This document shows, in pieces, positions 44,005 to 53,218 of a stretch of 64,000 bases of DNA. Each line of letters starts with the position of its first letter. Positions within the stretch are counted from its first letter, which is position 1. The translations under genes were made by a program, and so were the position numbers. Below the pieces are notes generated by a model. That model saw nothing but the letters and a program-made list of their open reading frames with translations. It was not told the origin of the DNA and made no database searches. Source of the DNA: Marinobacter caseinilyticus (GTDB taxonomy: Bacteria > Pseudomonadota > Gammaproteobacteria > Pseudomonadales > Oleiphilaceae); the NCBI RefSeq assembly GCF_011074955.1, contig NZ_WUQJ01000006.1, positions 186,001 to 250,000 on the forward strand, given 5' to 3'.

Positions 44005-45897
44005 TCAGTTACTCAGGTCCAGCAACAAACGGTTCAGACGGGTGACGTATGCGCCCGGGTCCTTGAGCTGCTCGCCACTGGCCAGTGTGGCCTGATCGAA
44101 CAGCACCGCAGACAGTTCGTTGAAGCGTTCATCGCCCTGCTCGTTTTCCAGACGCTGAACCAGCGGATGCTCCACGTTGATTTCGAAAATCGGCTTGCTG
44201 TCCGGCACCTTTTGACCGGCCGCTTCCATGATTTTCTTCATCTGGGCACCCATGTCGTGGTCCGCCACCACCAGGCACGCCGGTGAATCGGTCAGACGGT
44301 TGGTCACCCGAACCTCCTGAACACTGGCAGCCAGCGCCGCCTTGATACGCTCAAGCAGGCCTTTGTGGGCTTCGGTGGCTTCTTCCTGATGCTTTTTGTC
44401 TTCTTCAGTTTCCACTTCCCCCAGGTCCAGCTCACCCCGGGCAACGTCCTGCAGGGACTTGCCATCGTATTCGGTCAGGTAGCCCATCATCCATTCGTCG
44501 ATGCGGTCTGACAGAATCAACACTTCAATGCCCTTCTTGCGAAACACTTCCAGGTGCGGGCTGCTCTTGGCGGCCATGAAGTTGTCGGCGGTGATGTAGT
44601 ACACCTTGCTTTGACCTTCCTTCATTCGGGCGATGTACTCGTCCAGCGATACGTTCTGGGTGTCGTCGCCCGAGTGTGTTGAGGCAAAGCGCAGTAATTT
44701 GGCGATTTTCTCACGGTTGCCGAAGTCTTCAGCCGGGCCTTCTTTCAACACACTGCCGAATTCAGTCCAGAACTTCTGGTATTGCTCGGGTTCTTTCTTA
44801 GCCAGCTTGGTCAGCATGTCCAGTACCCGCTTGGTCACGGCCGAACGAATGCTTTCCACAGTGCTGTCGTTCTGGAGAATCTCGCGGGAAACGTTCAGCG
44901 ACAGATCATTGGAGTCGATAACGCCCTTGGTGAAGCGCAGGTACAGTGGCAGAAACTGCTCGGCGTCGTCCATGATGAAGACGCGCTGCACGTAAAGTTT
45001 CAAGCCTCTGGGTGCTTCCCGGTTATACAGATCAAACGGTGCGCGGGCTGGCACGTATAACAGGCTGGTGTAGTCCAGCTTGCCTTCTACTTTATTGTGA
45101 GACCAGCTCAGTGGATCTTCAAAGTCGTGACCGATCAGCTTGTAGAATTCCTTGTACTCTTCGTCCTTGATTTCAGTACGTGGCAGAGTCCAAAGCGCTG
45201 TGGCTTCGTTGACGGTTTCGTCGGTGTCATTCTTGTCTTCTGCTTCCGATTCGACCTTCATCACCACGGGGAACGAAATGTGATCGGAATATTTTTTGAC
45301 CAGGTTGCGCAGCCGGAATCCATCCGCGAATTCAGCCTGATCTTTTTTCAGGTGCAGGGTGATCTTGGTGCCACGGTGTTCGAGGCTCATCGGCTCAATG
45401 GAAAACTCGCCGTCACCACTGGATTCCCAATGCACACCCTCTTCCACCGACGTGCCAGCTTTACGGGTAAAAACGTCAACCCGGTCGGCCACGATAAACG
45501 ATGAATAAAAGCCCACACCAAACTGACCAATCAGCTTGCTGTCTTTTTTCTCGTCGCCGGTCAGTTGACCCAGAAACTCGGCGGTGCCAGACCGTGCGAT
45601 GGTGCCCAGGTTCTGCACCACTTCGTCGCGGCTCATGCCAATGCCATTGTCGGTCAGGGTGACTGTGTTGGCCTCTTTGTCGTAGTCGAGGCGAATCTTC
45701 AGCTCAGGATCATTCTCAAACAGGCTGTCATCTTTGAGCGCAGCAAAACGAAGTTTGTCTTCCGCATCGGAAGCGTTGGAGATCAGCTCGCGCAGGAAAA
45801 TTTCCTTATTGGAATAGAGCGAGTGGATCATCAGGTGAAGCAACTGCTTCACTTCGGTTTGAAAACCTAAGGTTTCTTTCTGCGATTCAACCGTCAT
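44005..45897 (-). CDS. htpG: Chaperone protein HtpG (bacterial Hsp90)
   Basis: A 630-residue ATP-dependent chaperone. Motifs of the N-terminal GHKL ATPase are in order: [20 protein letters not shown] (about residues 39-58), [20 protein letters not shown] (about 84-103), and [20 protein letters not shown] (about 132-151). The middle domain has [20 protein letters not shown] with catalytic-loop [20 protein letters not shown]. Length is normal. A sigma-32 promoter lies about 85-110 bases upstream, so heat shock induction is expected. Confidence 0.97.
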   Translation of the reverse strand: MTVESQKETLGFQTEVKQLLHLMIHSLYSNKEIFLRELISNASDAEDKLRFAALKDDSLFENDPELKIRLDYDKEANTVTLTDNGIGMSRDEVVQNLGTIARSGTAEFLGQLTGDEKKDSKLIGQFGVGFYSSFIVADRVDVFTRKAGTSVEEGVHWESSGDGEFSIEPMSLEHRGTKITLHLKKDQAEFADGFRLRNLVKKYSDHISFPVVMKVESEAEDKNDTDETVNEATALWTLPRTEIKDEEYKEFYKLIGHDFEDPLSWSHNKVEGKLDYTSLLYVPARAPFDLYNREAPRGLKLYVQRVFIMDDAEQFLPLYLRFTKGVIDSNDLSLNVSREILQNDSTVESIRSAVTKRVLDMLTKLAKKEPEQYQKFWTEFGSVLKEGPAEDFGNREKIAKLLRFASTHSGDDTQNVSLDEYIARMKEGQSKVYYITADNFMAAKSSPHLEVFRKKGIEVLILSDRIDEWMMGYLTEYDGKSLQDVARGELDLGEVETEEDKKHQEEATEAHKGLLERIKAALAASVQEVRVTNRLTDSPACLVVADHDMGAQMKKIMEAAGQKVPDSKPIFEINVEHPLVQRLENEQGDERFNELSAVLFDQATLASGEQLKDPGAYVTRLNRLLLDLSN

Positions 45898-45981
45898 GGG
45901 TATGGGTTCTCCTGGCTGGGTGTCAGTTGTTGTCCGGTCCGCCGCTGAACTGCTCGGACCGAATGGGTTAACTGTCAGGAG

Positions 45982-46009
45982 AAATGGGGGTCAAGTACGG
46001 CTTTTCAAG
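45982..46009 (-). promoter_or_regulatory. Sigma-32 heat-shock promoter of htpG
   Basis: On the minus strand CTTGAAA (46003-46009), 13 bases, CCCCATTT (45982-45989), an exact match of the RpoH consensus (CTTGAAA-N13-15-CCCCATNT). The -35 box overlaps the TGA stop of the upstream thioesterase gene. Confidence 0.92.
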
Positions 46010-46448
46010 TCTCTTTATCATCTAACAGGAAGTGGGCCCGCGCTGTGGCGATTGGTTGGCTGCGGGATTTTTGCCAGGCGGTGATCATCACGTTAGCAAC
46101 GCGGTTGCCCTGACGGGTCAGATGGCATTCAGCAAAGATCTCCCGATTCAGCCCTGCCCGCAGGTAATCGAGGGAGAAGTCGACAATCTTCGGCATCCGC
46201 AGGGTTTCCTGGGACATCATCAAATAGATGGCAGCGGCCATTTCCATAAACCCACCAATGACGCCGCCATGGACCGCCGGCAGAATCGGGTTACCCAGGT
46301 TGGCGTCCTTGGGCGGCAACCGGAAAATCAGGTCATCGCCGAATCGGTCGCATTGCAGACCAATAAAGCTGGCGTAGGGAATGCCGTCCAGCATGCGGGC
46401 AAAATCGCCCGTTTCCTGGGTGTATTTTAATACTTCGGGGGTGGTCAT
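46005..46448 (-). CDS. PaaI-type hotdog thioesterase (second of pair)
   Basis: A 147-residue hotdog-fold protein. The hallmark is NPILPAVHGGVIGGFMEMAA (HGG, about residues 53-72), followed by DFSLDYLRAGLNREIFAECH and HLTRQGNRVANVMITAW. It likely hydrolyses acyl- or aryl-CoA esters. Its ATG overlaps the TGA of the sister gene by 4 bases, so the two are translationally coupled; they may act on related substrates. The substrate is unknown. Confidence 0.85.
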   Translation of the reverse strand: MTTPEVLKYTQETGDFARMLDGIPYASFIGLQCDRFGDDLIFRLPPKDANLGNPILPAVHGGVIGGFMEMAAAIYLMMSQETLRMPKIVDFSLDYLRAGLNREIFAECHLTRQGNRVANVMITAWQKSRSQPIATARAHFLLDDKET

Positions 46449-46933
46449 GAGTCGTCTCCCGTTGCCGGGTCATTGCCTACAATGAGGTCGCGGTAGGATT
46501 TCGGTGTCGCAGCCTGTCCGATACGCATGAACGTGCCTACGCATTGGGCGACGGTTTCACCGTCGTCCTGAAACGCCTCGCAGCGGGTAAAGATAATATT
46601 GCGCGTGACCCGGTACGCCTGTGCCCGCGCATACACGGGCTTGTCCGGCACGGCCGGGCGCATGTAGTCCATGCGCAAGTCCAGGGTCGGGCACAGCTCA
46701 AACTCGGGCAGGACGCAGATCATCACCGAACCAGACGCGGTATCCATCAAGGTGGTGATGGCCCCACCGTGGATCACCCGGGTATCCGGGTAGCCAATGA
46801 TTCGTTCGCTGTAGGGCAAACACAGCGTCAGGCTGCCTTCCTGCGCCTCGGTCACGGTCAAGCCCAACTCCCGGGCCTGATTCAGGGTGGCGATAAACCG
46901 TTTGACGCGGCGCAGTCGTGTTTCATTATTCAT
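46445..46933 (-). CDS. PaaI-type hotdog thioesterase (first of pair)
   Basis: About 162 residues. GYPDTRVIHGGAITTLMDTA (HGG hallmark, about residues 43-62) followed by LDLRMDYMRPAVPDKPVYAR and FTRCEAFQDDGETVAQCVGT define the PaaI/YdiI thioesterase group. The ATG at 46933 is chosen because upstream frame up to 47092 is the antisense-like tail of the DUF599 gene, with many Arg and Cys. It lies 7 bases after the DUF599 gene and overlaps the next thioesterase by 4. Confidence 0.87.
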   Translation of the reverse strand: MNNETRLRRVKRFIATLNQARELGLTVTEAQEGSLTLCLPYSERIIGYPDTRVIHGGAITTLMDTASGSVMICVLPEFELCPTLDLRMDYMRPAVPDKPVYARAQAYRVTRNIIFTRCEAFQDDGETVAQCVGTFMRIGQAATPKSYRDLIVGNDPATGDDS

Positions 46934-46940
46934 GGGGAAC

Positions 46941-47696
46941 CTACCCTTGGGTTGGGTCGGATTTTGCGGTTTTGTCTGGCTTGGCCGCTTTGCTGGGCGG
47001 ATCCTCAAACACCTTGCCCGCCCGCAACGCCAGCAACGCGTCGGAACGAAATTCCCGCCGGTAAAGCACCAGCACCACGATGGTCGAGGCAATGAGAAAG
47101 ACCAGTGGGTGAATAAACCAGGTCACCACCGCCATTGCGTAATAATACGACCGGAGTCCAAGGTTGAAGGCGTCGCCCGCCAAGTTGCAGACCGAGGCGG
47201 CGTTGATGGCGAACGCTTCCCGGGCGGCCGGGCTGGCTTTGGAGTCGTCCGGCATAGGCGCACTTCCGATCATCACGGCGACAAAATTATACATCCGCAT
47301 GGACCAGGTGAATTTGAAGAAAGCGTAAACGAATACCAGCAGCAGCGTCACCATCCGAATCTCCCAGACTTCTCGGCTCGGCAAGTATCCAAATGGCAGT
47401 GTGCGGAAGACTTCCATGACCTCCTGGGTGTACCCCAACGCCGTGATCACACCGGCCAGGATCAGCAGGCAGCTGGAAGCAAAAAAGGCGCCATTCCGCT
47501 CGAGGTTGCCCACCACGGAGGCGTCCGAGATTCGGTTTTCGCGCTTCATCATCACGCGCATCCAGTCTTCCCGATATAAATCCAGGGTATTGGAAAGGCA
47601 TGGACGGGTGCCCGCTCTCTGGCGGGAATAAACGCTGTAGCCGACCCAACAGATCAGGAACCAGATCAGGGCGAATATATCCAGGTAAGCGGTCAT
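46941..47696 (-). CDS. DUF599 family membrane protein
   Basis: A 251-residue inner-membrane protein with about four helices (near residues 5-22, 70-88, 108-130, 190-213). DUF599 marks are WMRVMMKRENRISDASVVGN (about residues 45-64), TWSMRMYNFVAVMIGSAPMP and RSYYYAMAVVTWFIHPLVF. The C-terminus is a charged tail (SKAAKPDKTAKSDPTQG). Function unknown. First gene of a three-gene run with two thioesterases. Confidence 0.85.
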   Translation of the reverse strand: MTAYLDIFALIWFLICWVGYSVYSRQRAGTRPCLSNTLDLYREDWMRVMMKRENRISDASVVGNLERNGAFFASSCLLILAGVITALGYTQEVMEVFRTLPFGYLPSREVWEIRMVTLLLVFVYAFFKFTWSMRMYNFVAVMIGSAPMPDDSKASPAAREAFAINAASVCNLAGDAFNLGLRSYYYAMAVVTWFIHPLVFLIASTIVVLVLYRREFRSDALLALRAGKVFEDPPSKAAKPDKTAKSDPTQG

Positions 47697-47904
47697 GAGG
47701 TGGTTCCGGGGCGATCAAATGATGGTTGAGATCATAACCGATTGCAGGCGACCGCTCCAAATGGTGGTCAGTAATGAATTTTTTCTGACGTCTTTGCAAT
47801 CCGGCCCGTTTGACCGGGTGTATGATATATCATTGGACCGAACGCCTGGCCGCTATCAGCCGGCGCCGTATCGACAACACATGGAACCAGGGTGGGAGTG
47901 AAGC

Positions 47905-49185
47905 GTGATTACCAGACTCGGTGTGCACGGCCTTGTATTACTAATAGTACTGACAGCCGTGGCGGGCTGTTCCGTCAATCCGGTCACCGGAGAACGGCAA
48001 CTGTCACTGATACCGGAAAGTCAGGAGCGCTCAATGGGCGCAGAGCAGTACGTTCCGACTCAACAGATGCAGGGTGGCAAGTTTTATCTGGACCCTGAAC
48101 TGACGCTTTATGTCAGCGAAGTGGGCCAGAAGCTGGCATCGGTCAGTGACCGACCCGACCTGCCCTATGAGTTTGTTGTGTTGAACAGCAGCGTGCCCAA
48201 TGCCTGGGCGTTGCCGGCTGGCAAAATTGCGATCAACCGGGGTCTGCTTGTCCAGTTTGAAGATGAAGCCCAACTGGCGTCGGTGTTGGGCCATGAGATT
48301 GTTCACGCGGCAGCAAGGCACAGCGTGCAACGAATGCAGCAAGGCATGATATTAAGCGCTGGTGTTGCTGGCCTTGGCTTGGCACTGTCCGACAACGAGT
48401 TTGCCGGAATGATCATGGGCGGCGCGGCCGTTGGCAGTCAGATTGCCCTGGCCCGTTACAGCCAAAGCAACGAACTTGAATCCGACCACTATGGCATTCG
48501 TTACATGGCCAAAGCCGGCTACGACCCTCTGGCGGCGGTGGAATTGCAGGAGATTTTCCTGAAATTGTCAGAAGGCCAGCAAAGCAGTTTCATTGATGGT
48601 TTGTTCGCCTCACACCCGCCGTCCCGACAACGCGTGGAAGAAAACCGGCAGGCCGCCCAACAGCTCGGCGTCGGTGGGTACCGGGGCCGGGACGAGTATC
48701 AGAAAAAAATCGCCTACCTAAAGCGGATTCAGCCGGCTTACGACGCTCAGAGTGAGGCAATCAAACTGCAAAAAGACGGCAAAACCCAGCAAGCGATCGC
48801 AAAAATCAACGAAGCGATCAAGATCGAACCTGACGAAGCCGCTTTTTACGCCCTGCGCGGCCGACTCTACAAAGCCGAGGGCGACGACCGCAAAGCCCAG
48901 GCCGATTACGACAAAGCCGTGTCGTTGTACCCGGAAATGTTCTCGTACCGCCTGCAACGTGGCCTCAACGCGTTTGACCTGAACCGCTGGGATCAGGCCC
49001 GTGCGGACTTGATCGAAGCCAATCGCACGGTGCCGACGTCGATAGCGTTTCTCCGGCTCGGCGACATTGCCGTTCAGCAGAACCGACGCGATGAGGCCAT
49101 CCAATACTACGCCACCGCCGCTAAATCCGAGGGTGCCATTGCCCAGGAGGCCCAGCGTAAGCTGGTGGCGTTAACCCAGGGCTAA
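47905..49185 (+). CDS. M48 family metalloprotease lipoprotein with TPR repeats (BepA-like)
   Basis: A 426-residue lipoprotein (lipobox AVAGC, about residue 22). The zinc protease domain has ASVLGHEIVHAAARHSVQRM (HEXXH at about residues 130-134) and the third ligand in SNELESDHYGIRYMAKAGYD. The opening NPVTGERQLSLIPESQERSM is the usual M48/LoiP-BepA start. Residues about 270-420 hold TPR-like repeats (AIKLQKDGKTQQAIAKINEA, then YALRGRLYKAEGDDRKAQAD). The likely role is quality control of outer-membrane beta-barrel proteins in the periplasm. Start GTG 47905 has GGAG upstream. Confidence 0.88.
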   Translation: MITRLGVHGLVLLIVLTAVAGCSVNPVTGERQLSLIPESQERSMGAEQYVPTQQMQGGKFYLDPELTLYVSEVGQKLASVSDRPDLPYEFVVLNSSVPNAWALPAGKIAINRGLLVQFEDEAQLASVLGHEIVHAAARHSVQRMQQGMILSAGVAGLGLALSDNEFAGMIMGGAAVGSQIALARYSQSNELESDHYGIRYMAKAGYDPLAAVELQEIFLKLSEGQQSSFIDGLFASHPPSRQRVEENRQAAQQLGVGGYRGRDEYQKKIAYLKRIQPAYDAQSEAIKLQKDGKTQQAIAKINEAIKIEPDEAAFYALRGRLYKAEGDDRKAQADYDKAVSLYPEMFSYRLQRGLNAFDLNRWDQARADLIEANRTVPTSIAFLRLGDIAVQQNRRDEAIQYYATAAKSEGAIAQEAQRKLVALTQG

Positions 49186-49214
49186 TTCCACGGCGTATCA
49201 AGCACAGACGTTCA

Positions 49215-50276
49215 CTAAGGCAGGTGACGGAGGATCCGCCCTGCCGTGTCCCGGGGCTGCTCCAGCATGAAGCAGTGCCCACCGGGAGCGGTTTCGGTGG
49301 TCACGCCAGGGTTTATCGCTTGCCACCGCAGCGCTGATTTCCCCACAAATGGATAGGTGCGCTCGCCATAGATAAGGTGGGTCGGTGTTTCAATACGTTC
49401 GATGGACCGCCAGAGCTTCCGGGGAAATGAGCCAAACAACTCGGCTTCGCGCTCCGGGTGGCATTTCAGGGTCACGCCACCGCCGGTCACCGGTGTCAGC
49501 CCGTGAGCCACGTAACTGGTTAGACAGAGGTCGTCCCAGCCCCGGAATATGCCCCGTTGGTGAAAGTAATCAAAGGCCTCTTCGCGGCTTGACCACTGGG
49601 TTCGGCGTTTCCGGGCGCGACGGGCCATGGCGTTGTTCTTCCACCGCCCGAAGGCATCGGAAATTGCCATCATACGAGCCATGGCGGGCGAAAATATCAC
49701 CGGGTCCAACAATACTGACCGCTGAAAGAGTGACGGCGAATTCGCCATCATCAGTGTGGTCATTACGCCGCCAAAGCTGTGTCCGACCCCCAGTATGGGT
49801 ACTCGCTGCCCAGACCTGTCCTGGTAGTCATCGGCAAACTGGTGCAACGCCGCCTCACAGAGGTGTGCCGTTGAATTCCAGCCTCTGAAAGCCCCGCCAT
49901 GGTCACTGTCACCATGGCCTTGCACGTCACTGATAAACAGATCGGCGTAGGGTAACAGCTGCGCCAGCATCTGTTCGTACACCAACCCTGAATAGCCGTT
50001 GCCGTGGACAAAATGAATCAGGGGGCGTCCGCTCGGTTGGCTTCTGAGGCCGCGGACCGTGAATCCGCCAGAGGTCTCATAGGCCCAGGGTTTGAGATGG
50101 CTTTGAAGGCTCAGGGCGCTGTTGGTCGGATGACTCAAAAAGGCATTCTCTTTGTGGGTGTTGGGCTCGTTATCCTCCAACAAACAAAGCCTGCATACAA
50201 TTAGCTTTACTACCTGTATATCCGAACGTGATTGCTGAGCGTTTCGATTCGTGCGGTTGGCTCCCGTGACGCTCAT
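49215..50276 (-). CDS. Alpha/beta hydrolase
   Basis: An alpha/beta-hydrolase-fold protein. The oxyanion stretch is FVHGNGYSGLVYEQMLAQLL, the nucleophile elbow GVGHSFGGVMTTLMM (Ser), Asp in LIYGERTYPFVGKSA region and the final His in APGGHCFMLEQP, so the triad is complete. Its SDVQGHGDSDHGGAFRGWNS loop resembles lipase/esterase homologues in marine gammaproteobacteria. The N-terminus is uncertain: the region before GGFTVRGLRSQPSGR lacks a clear start, and the real start may be a TTG near 50150 instead of 50276. Confidence 0.75.
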   Translation of the reverse strand: MSVTGANRTNRNAQQSRSDIQVVKLIVCRLCLLEDNEPNTHKENAFLSHPTNSALSLQSHLKPWAYETSGGFTVRGLRSQPSGRPLIHFVHGNGYSGLVYEQMLAQLLPYADLFISDVQGHGDSDHGGAFRGWNSTAHLCEAALHQFADDYQDRSGQRVPILGVGHSFGGVMTTLMMANSPSLFQRSVLLDPVIFSPAMARMMAISDAFGRWKNNAMARRARKRRTQWSSREEAFDYFHQRGIFRGWDDLCLTSYVAHGLTPVTGGGVTLKCHPEREAELFGSFPRKLWRSIERIETPTHLIYGERTYPFVGKSALRWQAINPGVTTETAPGGHCFMLEQPRDTAGRILRHLP

Positions 50277-50355
50277 GCCCCGTCATCAATTGCATTGACT
50301 TTTTAGAGCAATAACTCTAAAAATAGCAATATCTCAACAACAATCGGACAGTCCC

Positions 50356-50901
50356 ATGTTAGCCAGACGTATCAAGCCGATGGCACTTCAGGCCCGCCGC
50401 CTTTACGTTGAACTGATGTTTCAGGTAATGGGCCGGGCCCTGCAGGCCGTCAGTGAAGTGGACAGTGACGTTCAAGCCGAGGCGCAGTCTCTGCCGCTGG
50501 GTTTTCTATTTGAAATGATGGTCATGCCCAATGGCTCAAAACTGATCATCGAGCACCTTGGTGACGGTCGCTTCGAATATCATGGCGACTCGGCGCCCCG
50601 CCCGATCGACCTTTCCATTCAGTTCAAGCACGTTGCTCATGCCTTTCTGGTGCTGTCGTTTCAGGAAAAGACATCGGTTGCCTTTGCCAATGACCGCATG
50701 CTGGTGGACGGCGACATCAGTTACGCCATCCGTATGACGCGTATTCTGAATCGGCTTGAGGCATTTATTTTGCCACGGCTGATCGCATCCCGGGCGGTCA
50801 AGGAATACCCGGCCAATTTGAACCTGCCGGAAAAAGTCCTCAGTGCAGCCCGCATCTACCTGAAGGTTGCCAATCATTTTGTTGATACGGTGAGAGCATA
50901 A
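50356..50901 (+). CDS. SCP2-like lipid carrier-type protein
   Basis: A 181-residue protein. The stretch IDLSIQFKHVAHAFLVLSFQ and then AFANDRMLVDGDISYAIRMT resembles the SCP2 sterol-carrier fold (hydrophobic sheet, then a G-D-x-x..A helix). No signal peptide. Its stop overlaps the ATG of the alcohol dehydrogenase (TAATG), which implies joint translation. I infer a lipid substrate presented to or taken from the dehydrogenase; neither is shown. Confidence 0.65.
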   Translation: MLARRIKPMALQARRLYVELMFQVMGRALQAVSEVDSDVQAEAQSLPLGFLFEMMVMPNGSKLIIEHLGDGRFEYHGDSAPRPIDLSIQFKHVAHAFLVLSFQEKTSVAFANDRMLVDGDISYAIRMTRILNRLEAFILPRLIASRAVKEYPANLNLPEKVLSAARIYLKVANHFVDTVRA

Positions 50902-52088
50902 TGAAGAACAGCTACTACGAATTTTTCTGCCCGGTCAAGGTCATTGCCGGTAAAGCGGCCCTTGAGCATATCCCTTACGAATTGACTGGGCTGGCAGCCA
51001 AGCGCCCGATGATTGTCACTGACAAAGGGGTGCGCGCGGCAGGCTTGCTGGAGCCCGTCATTTCAGCGTGTGAGGAGAGCGGACTCGACATCGTGACCAT
51101 CTACGACGATGTGCCTCCCGACTCTTCCGTGGCGGTGGTTCGGGACATTGCCGGCATCTATCGGTCGGCGAAGTGTGACTCCATCATCGCGGTCGGTGGC
51201 GGCTCGGCCATCGATACGGCTAAAGCCGTCAACATTCTGGTCTCTGAAGGCGGCGACGACATCAGTGTGTACGTCGGTGCCGGTGTGCTCAAACGCCCAC
51301 TCAAGCCATTTTTCGTGGTTCCCACCACCGCTGGAACAGGCTCGGAAGTCACGGCGGTGGCGGTCATTTCTGACCCTCAGAAATCGGTCAAGCTGCCCTT
51401 TACATCGTCCTTCCTGCTTCCAAATGCGGCCATCATTGACCCGCGCATGACGCTGACACTCCCGCCCCACATCACGGCCGCCACGGCAATGGACGCATTG
51501 ACCCATGCCACGGAAGCGTTCACCTGCATGGCAAAAAATCCGCTCAGCGACGCCTACGCGACATCGGCCATCAAAAAGGTGAGCACGTCTTTGCTCACGG
51601 TGATGAACACCCCCAAGGACGCCGACGCCCGACTGGAACTGGCCCAAGCCTCCACCATGGCCGGCATTGCGTTTTCCAATTCCATGGTTGGGCTGGTTCA
51701 CGCCCTCGGTCACGCGACCGGCGCGCTGTGTCACCTTCCGCACGGGTTGTGCATGAGCGTGTACTTGCCCTATGTGCTGGAATACAACCTTGAGACCATA
51801 CGCGGCCCGTTGGGCGAGCTGTTGCTGTACCTGGACGGCCCGGACGCTTATGCGGCCACACCGGCCGCGCGCCGGGCAGAAGCCTCCATTTCTGCCATCC
51901 GTCGACTTCGGGATGCTCTGTACAAGCACTGCAAATTGCCGCGCACATTGAAGGAAACCGGCAAAATATCCGAAAGCCAGCTCGACAGCATTGCTGCCCT
52001 GGCTCTGGATGACGGCTCAATTATGTTTAACCCCAAAGAGGTCACCCTCGCCGATGCCAAAGCCGTTCTGAAACGCGCATGGGCTTGA
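50901..52088 (+). CDS. Iron-containing alcohol dehydrogenase
   Basis: A 395-residue Fe-ADH family enzyme. The NAD site is DSIIAVGGGSAIDTAKAVNI (GGGSxxD, about residues 96-115), then VPTTAGTGSEVTAVAVI (about 141-157). Metal ligands fall in TAATAMDALTHATEAFTCMA (Asp, His) and VGLVHALGHATGALCHLPHG (His residues about 267-281). All family marks are present. Substrate is unknown; the coupled upstream SCP2-like gene suggests a long-chain alcohol or aldehyde. Confidence 0.9.
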   Translation: MKNSYYEFFCPVKVIAGKAALEHIPYELTGLAAKRPMIVTDKGVRAAGLLEPVISACEESGLDIVTIYDDVPPDSSVAVVRDIAGIYRSAKCDSIIAVGGGSAIDTAKAVNILVSEGGDDISVYVGAGVLKRPLKPFFVVPTTAGTGSEVTAVAVISDPQKSVKLPFTSSFLLPNAAIIDPRMTLTLPPHITAATAMDALTHATEAFTCMAKNPLSDAYATSAIKKVSTSLLTVMNTPKDADARLELAQASTMAGIAFSNSMVGLVHALGHATGALCHLPHGLCMSVYLPYVLEYNLETIRGPLGELLLYLDGPDAYAATPAARRAEASISAIRRLRDALYKHCKLPRTLKETGKISESQLDSIAALALDDGSIMFNPKEVTLADAKAVLKRAWA

Positions 52089-52419
52089 TAAACCGGACCG
52101 AATGACCGCGCGGCATCGGCTGACCATCACCACCCACGATCGGTGCCTTATAGGAGTTTGCCCTAAATTAGCGCGCCATCGTTAATGAGGCGTTGAAAAG
52201 CCAGCAATAAAGCGCAACAATCCTGCTTTGTATTTATGACTTACAAGTATAAAGCGGGTATTTCTAATCTCTATTCCGCTTTTGTTATTCATACTGGCTC
52301 GCACGGACGCGCTCAGTGTTGCCCTGCCCGGCTCGTTTTAAGCAAGCGGCTGACAGGATGCGCAATTCAAGCAATTGGGCCGCACACTGATCTGATTCGA
52401 ACCCCAGAGTTTGTCGTCT
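52089..52419. other. Interval without a recognised gene
   Basis: About 330 bases between the alcohol dehydrogenase and the solute-binding protein gene. The middle part (52190-52280) is AT-rich and probably carries the promoter of the downstream gene. No clear terminator or RNA gene was seen. Confidence 0.5.
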
Positions 52420-53214
52420 ATGTTCCGATGCCCGACCCAACATGCCGGCCTGTTGTTCCTAACGTTAACTCTGTTGACCTTTATGGTGCCGGCCGTTAAC
52501 GCCGAGTTGACTCAGGCAGAGCAGAGGCCTGGGGAAATCCCGGTTTTCGTATTCAATGTGTCGCCCAATGGCTATCCGCCTTACGTCATCCTGGGTGACG
52601 ATGGCCGGCATTCCGGCATCGCCTGGGACGTTCTGCAAACCATCACCGAACGCCTGGGCTACCGCATTGAGGCCAAAAAAATCCCCCGCAAGCGAGTGGA
52701 CAACTTGCTGAACGACGGCTTAATCGACGGCACACTTAGAGCCAGGGAGTGGACCGATGAGCCAGAGAACTTCACATTCACACAACCCATCGTGCGAATC
52801 AAAGAAGTGTTCTTCACCCGGTCGGCATCCGGTTTTGACTATCAGGTACCGGACGATATCCGGGACATGACCATTGTCACGCACCTTGGCTACCAATATC
52901 CGGAGCTTGAGCCATTGTTCGTACGCGGTGACGCCGAACGGTTTGATGTGTCACAAGACACGGATCTGTTTACCTTCTTGCTGAACGCCGATCACTTCGA
53001 TGCGGCCATCGCTGACCTGTCCGTTGGGCAGTGGATCATTCGCCAGAACGGCTGGCGAGGGCAACTCGCCCATACCGATAAGGGCATCAGCGACTATGGA
53101 TTCCGACTGATGCTCCGTGAAGACTGGACCGGGTTTGCCGACGCCTTTAACCGCGAACTGGCCCAGCTCAGAACCTCCGGACAGTTAGAGCTGATTCTGG
53201 ACCGTTATCGCTGA
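52420..53214 (+). CDS. Solute-binding protein family 3-type periplasmic protein
   Basis: About 264 residues. Signal peptide MFRCPTQHAGLLFLTLTLLT, cut after VNA. The body PNGYPPYVILGDDGRHSGIA and the segment WDVLQTITERLGYRIEAKKI (about residues 60-79), then PENFTFTQPIVRIKEVFF are typical of the SBP_bac_3 amino-acid-type receptors. No transporter subunits adjoin, so it could be a sensor or a stand-alone receptor. A TTG at 52411 is an alternative start. It converges with the next gene, 4 bases apart. Confidence 0.78.
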   Translation: MFRCPTQHAGLLFLTLTLLTFMVPAVNAELTQAEQRPGEIPVFVFNVSPNGYPPYVILGDDGRHSGIAWDVLQTITERLGYRIEAKKIPRKRVDNLLNDGLIDGTLRAREWTDEPENFTFTQPIVRIKEVFFTRSASGFDYQVPDDIRDMTIVTHLGYQYPELEPLFVRGDAERFDVSQDTDLFTFLLNADHFDAAIADLSVGQWIIRQNGWRGQLAHTDKGISDYGFRLMLREDWTGFADAFNRELAQLRTSGQLELILDRYR

Positions 53215-53218
53215 GTGC

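Noticed and set aside
44005..45897. Duplicate or split htpG
   Set aside because: All domains are present in one frame with normal length.
49215..50276. Frameshift in the alpha/beta hydrolase N-terminus
   Set aside because: The odd N-terminal region is better explained by a start further downstream than by a broken gene.
51063..51929. 288-codon ORF antisense to the Fe-alcohol dehydrogenase
   Set aside because: The sense frame has complete Fe-ADH motifs; this frame is rich in Arg, His and Gln, typical of a shadow.
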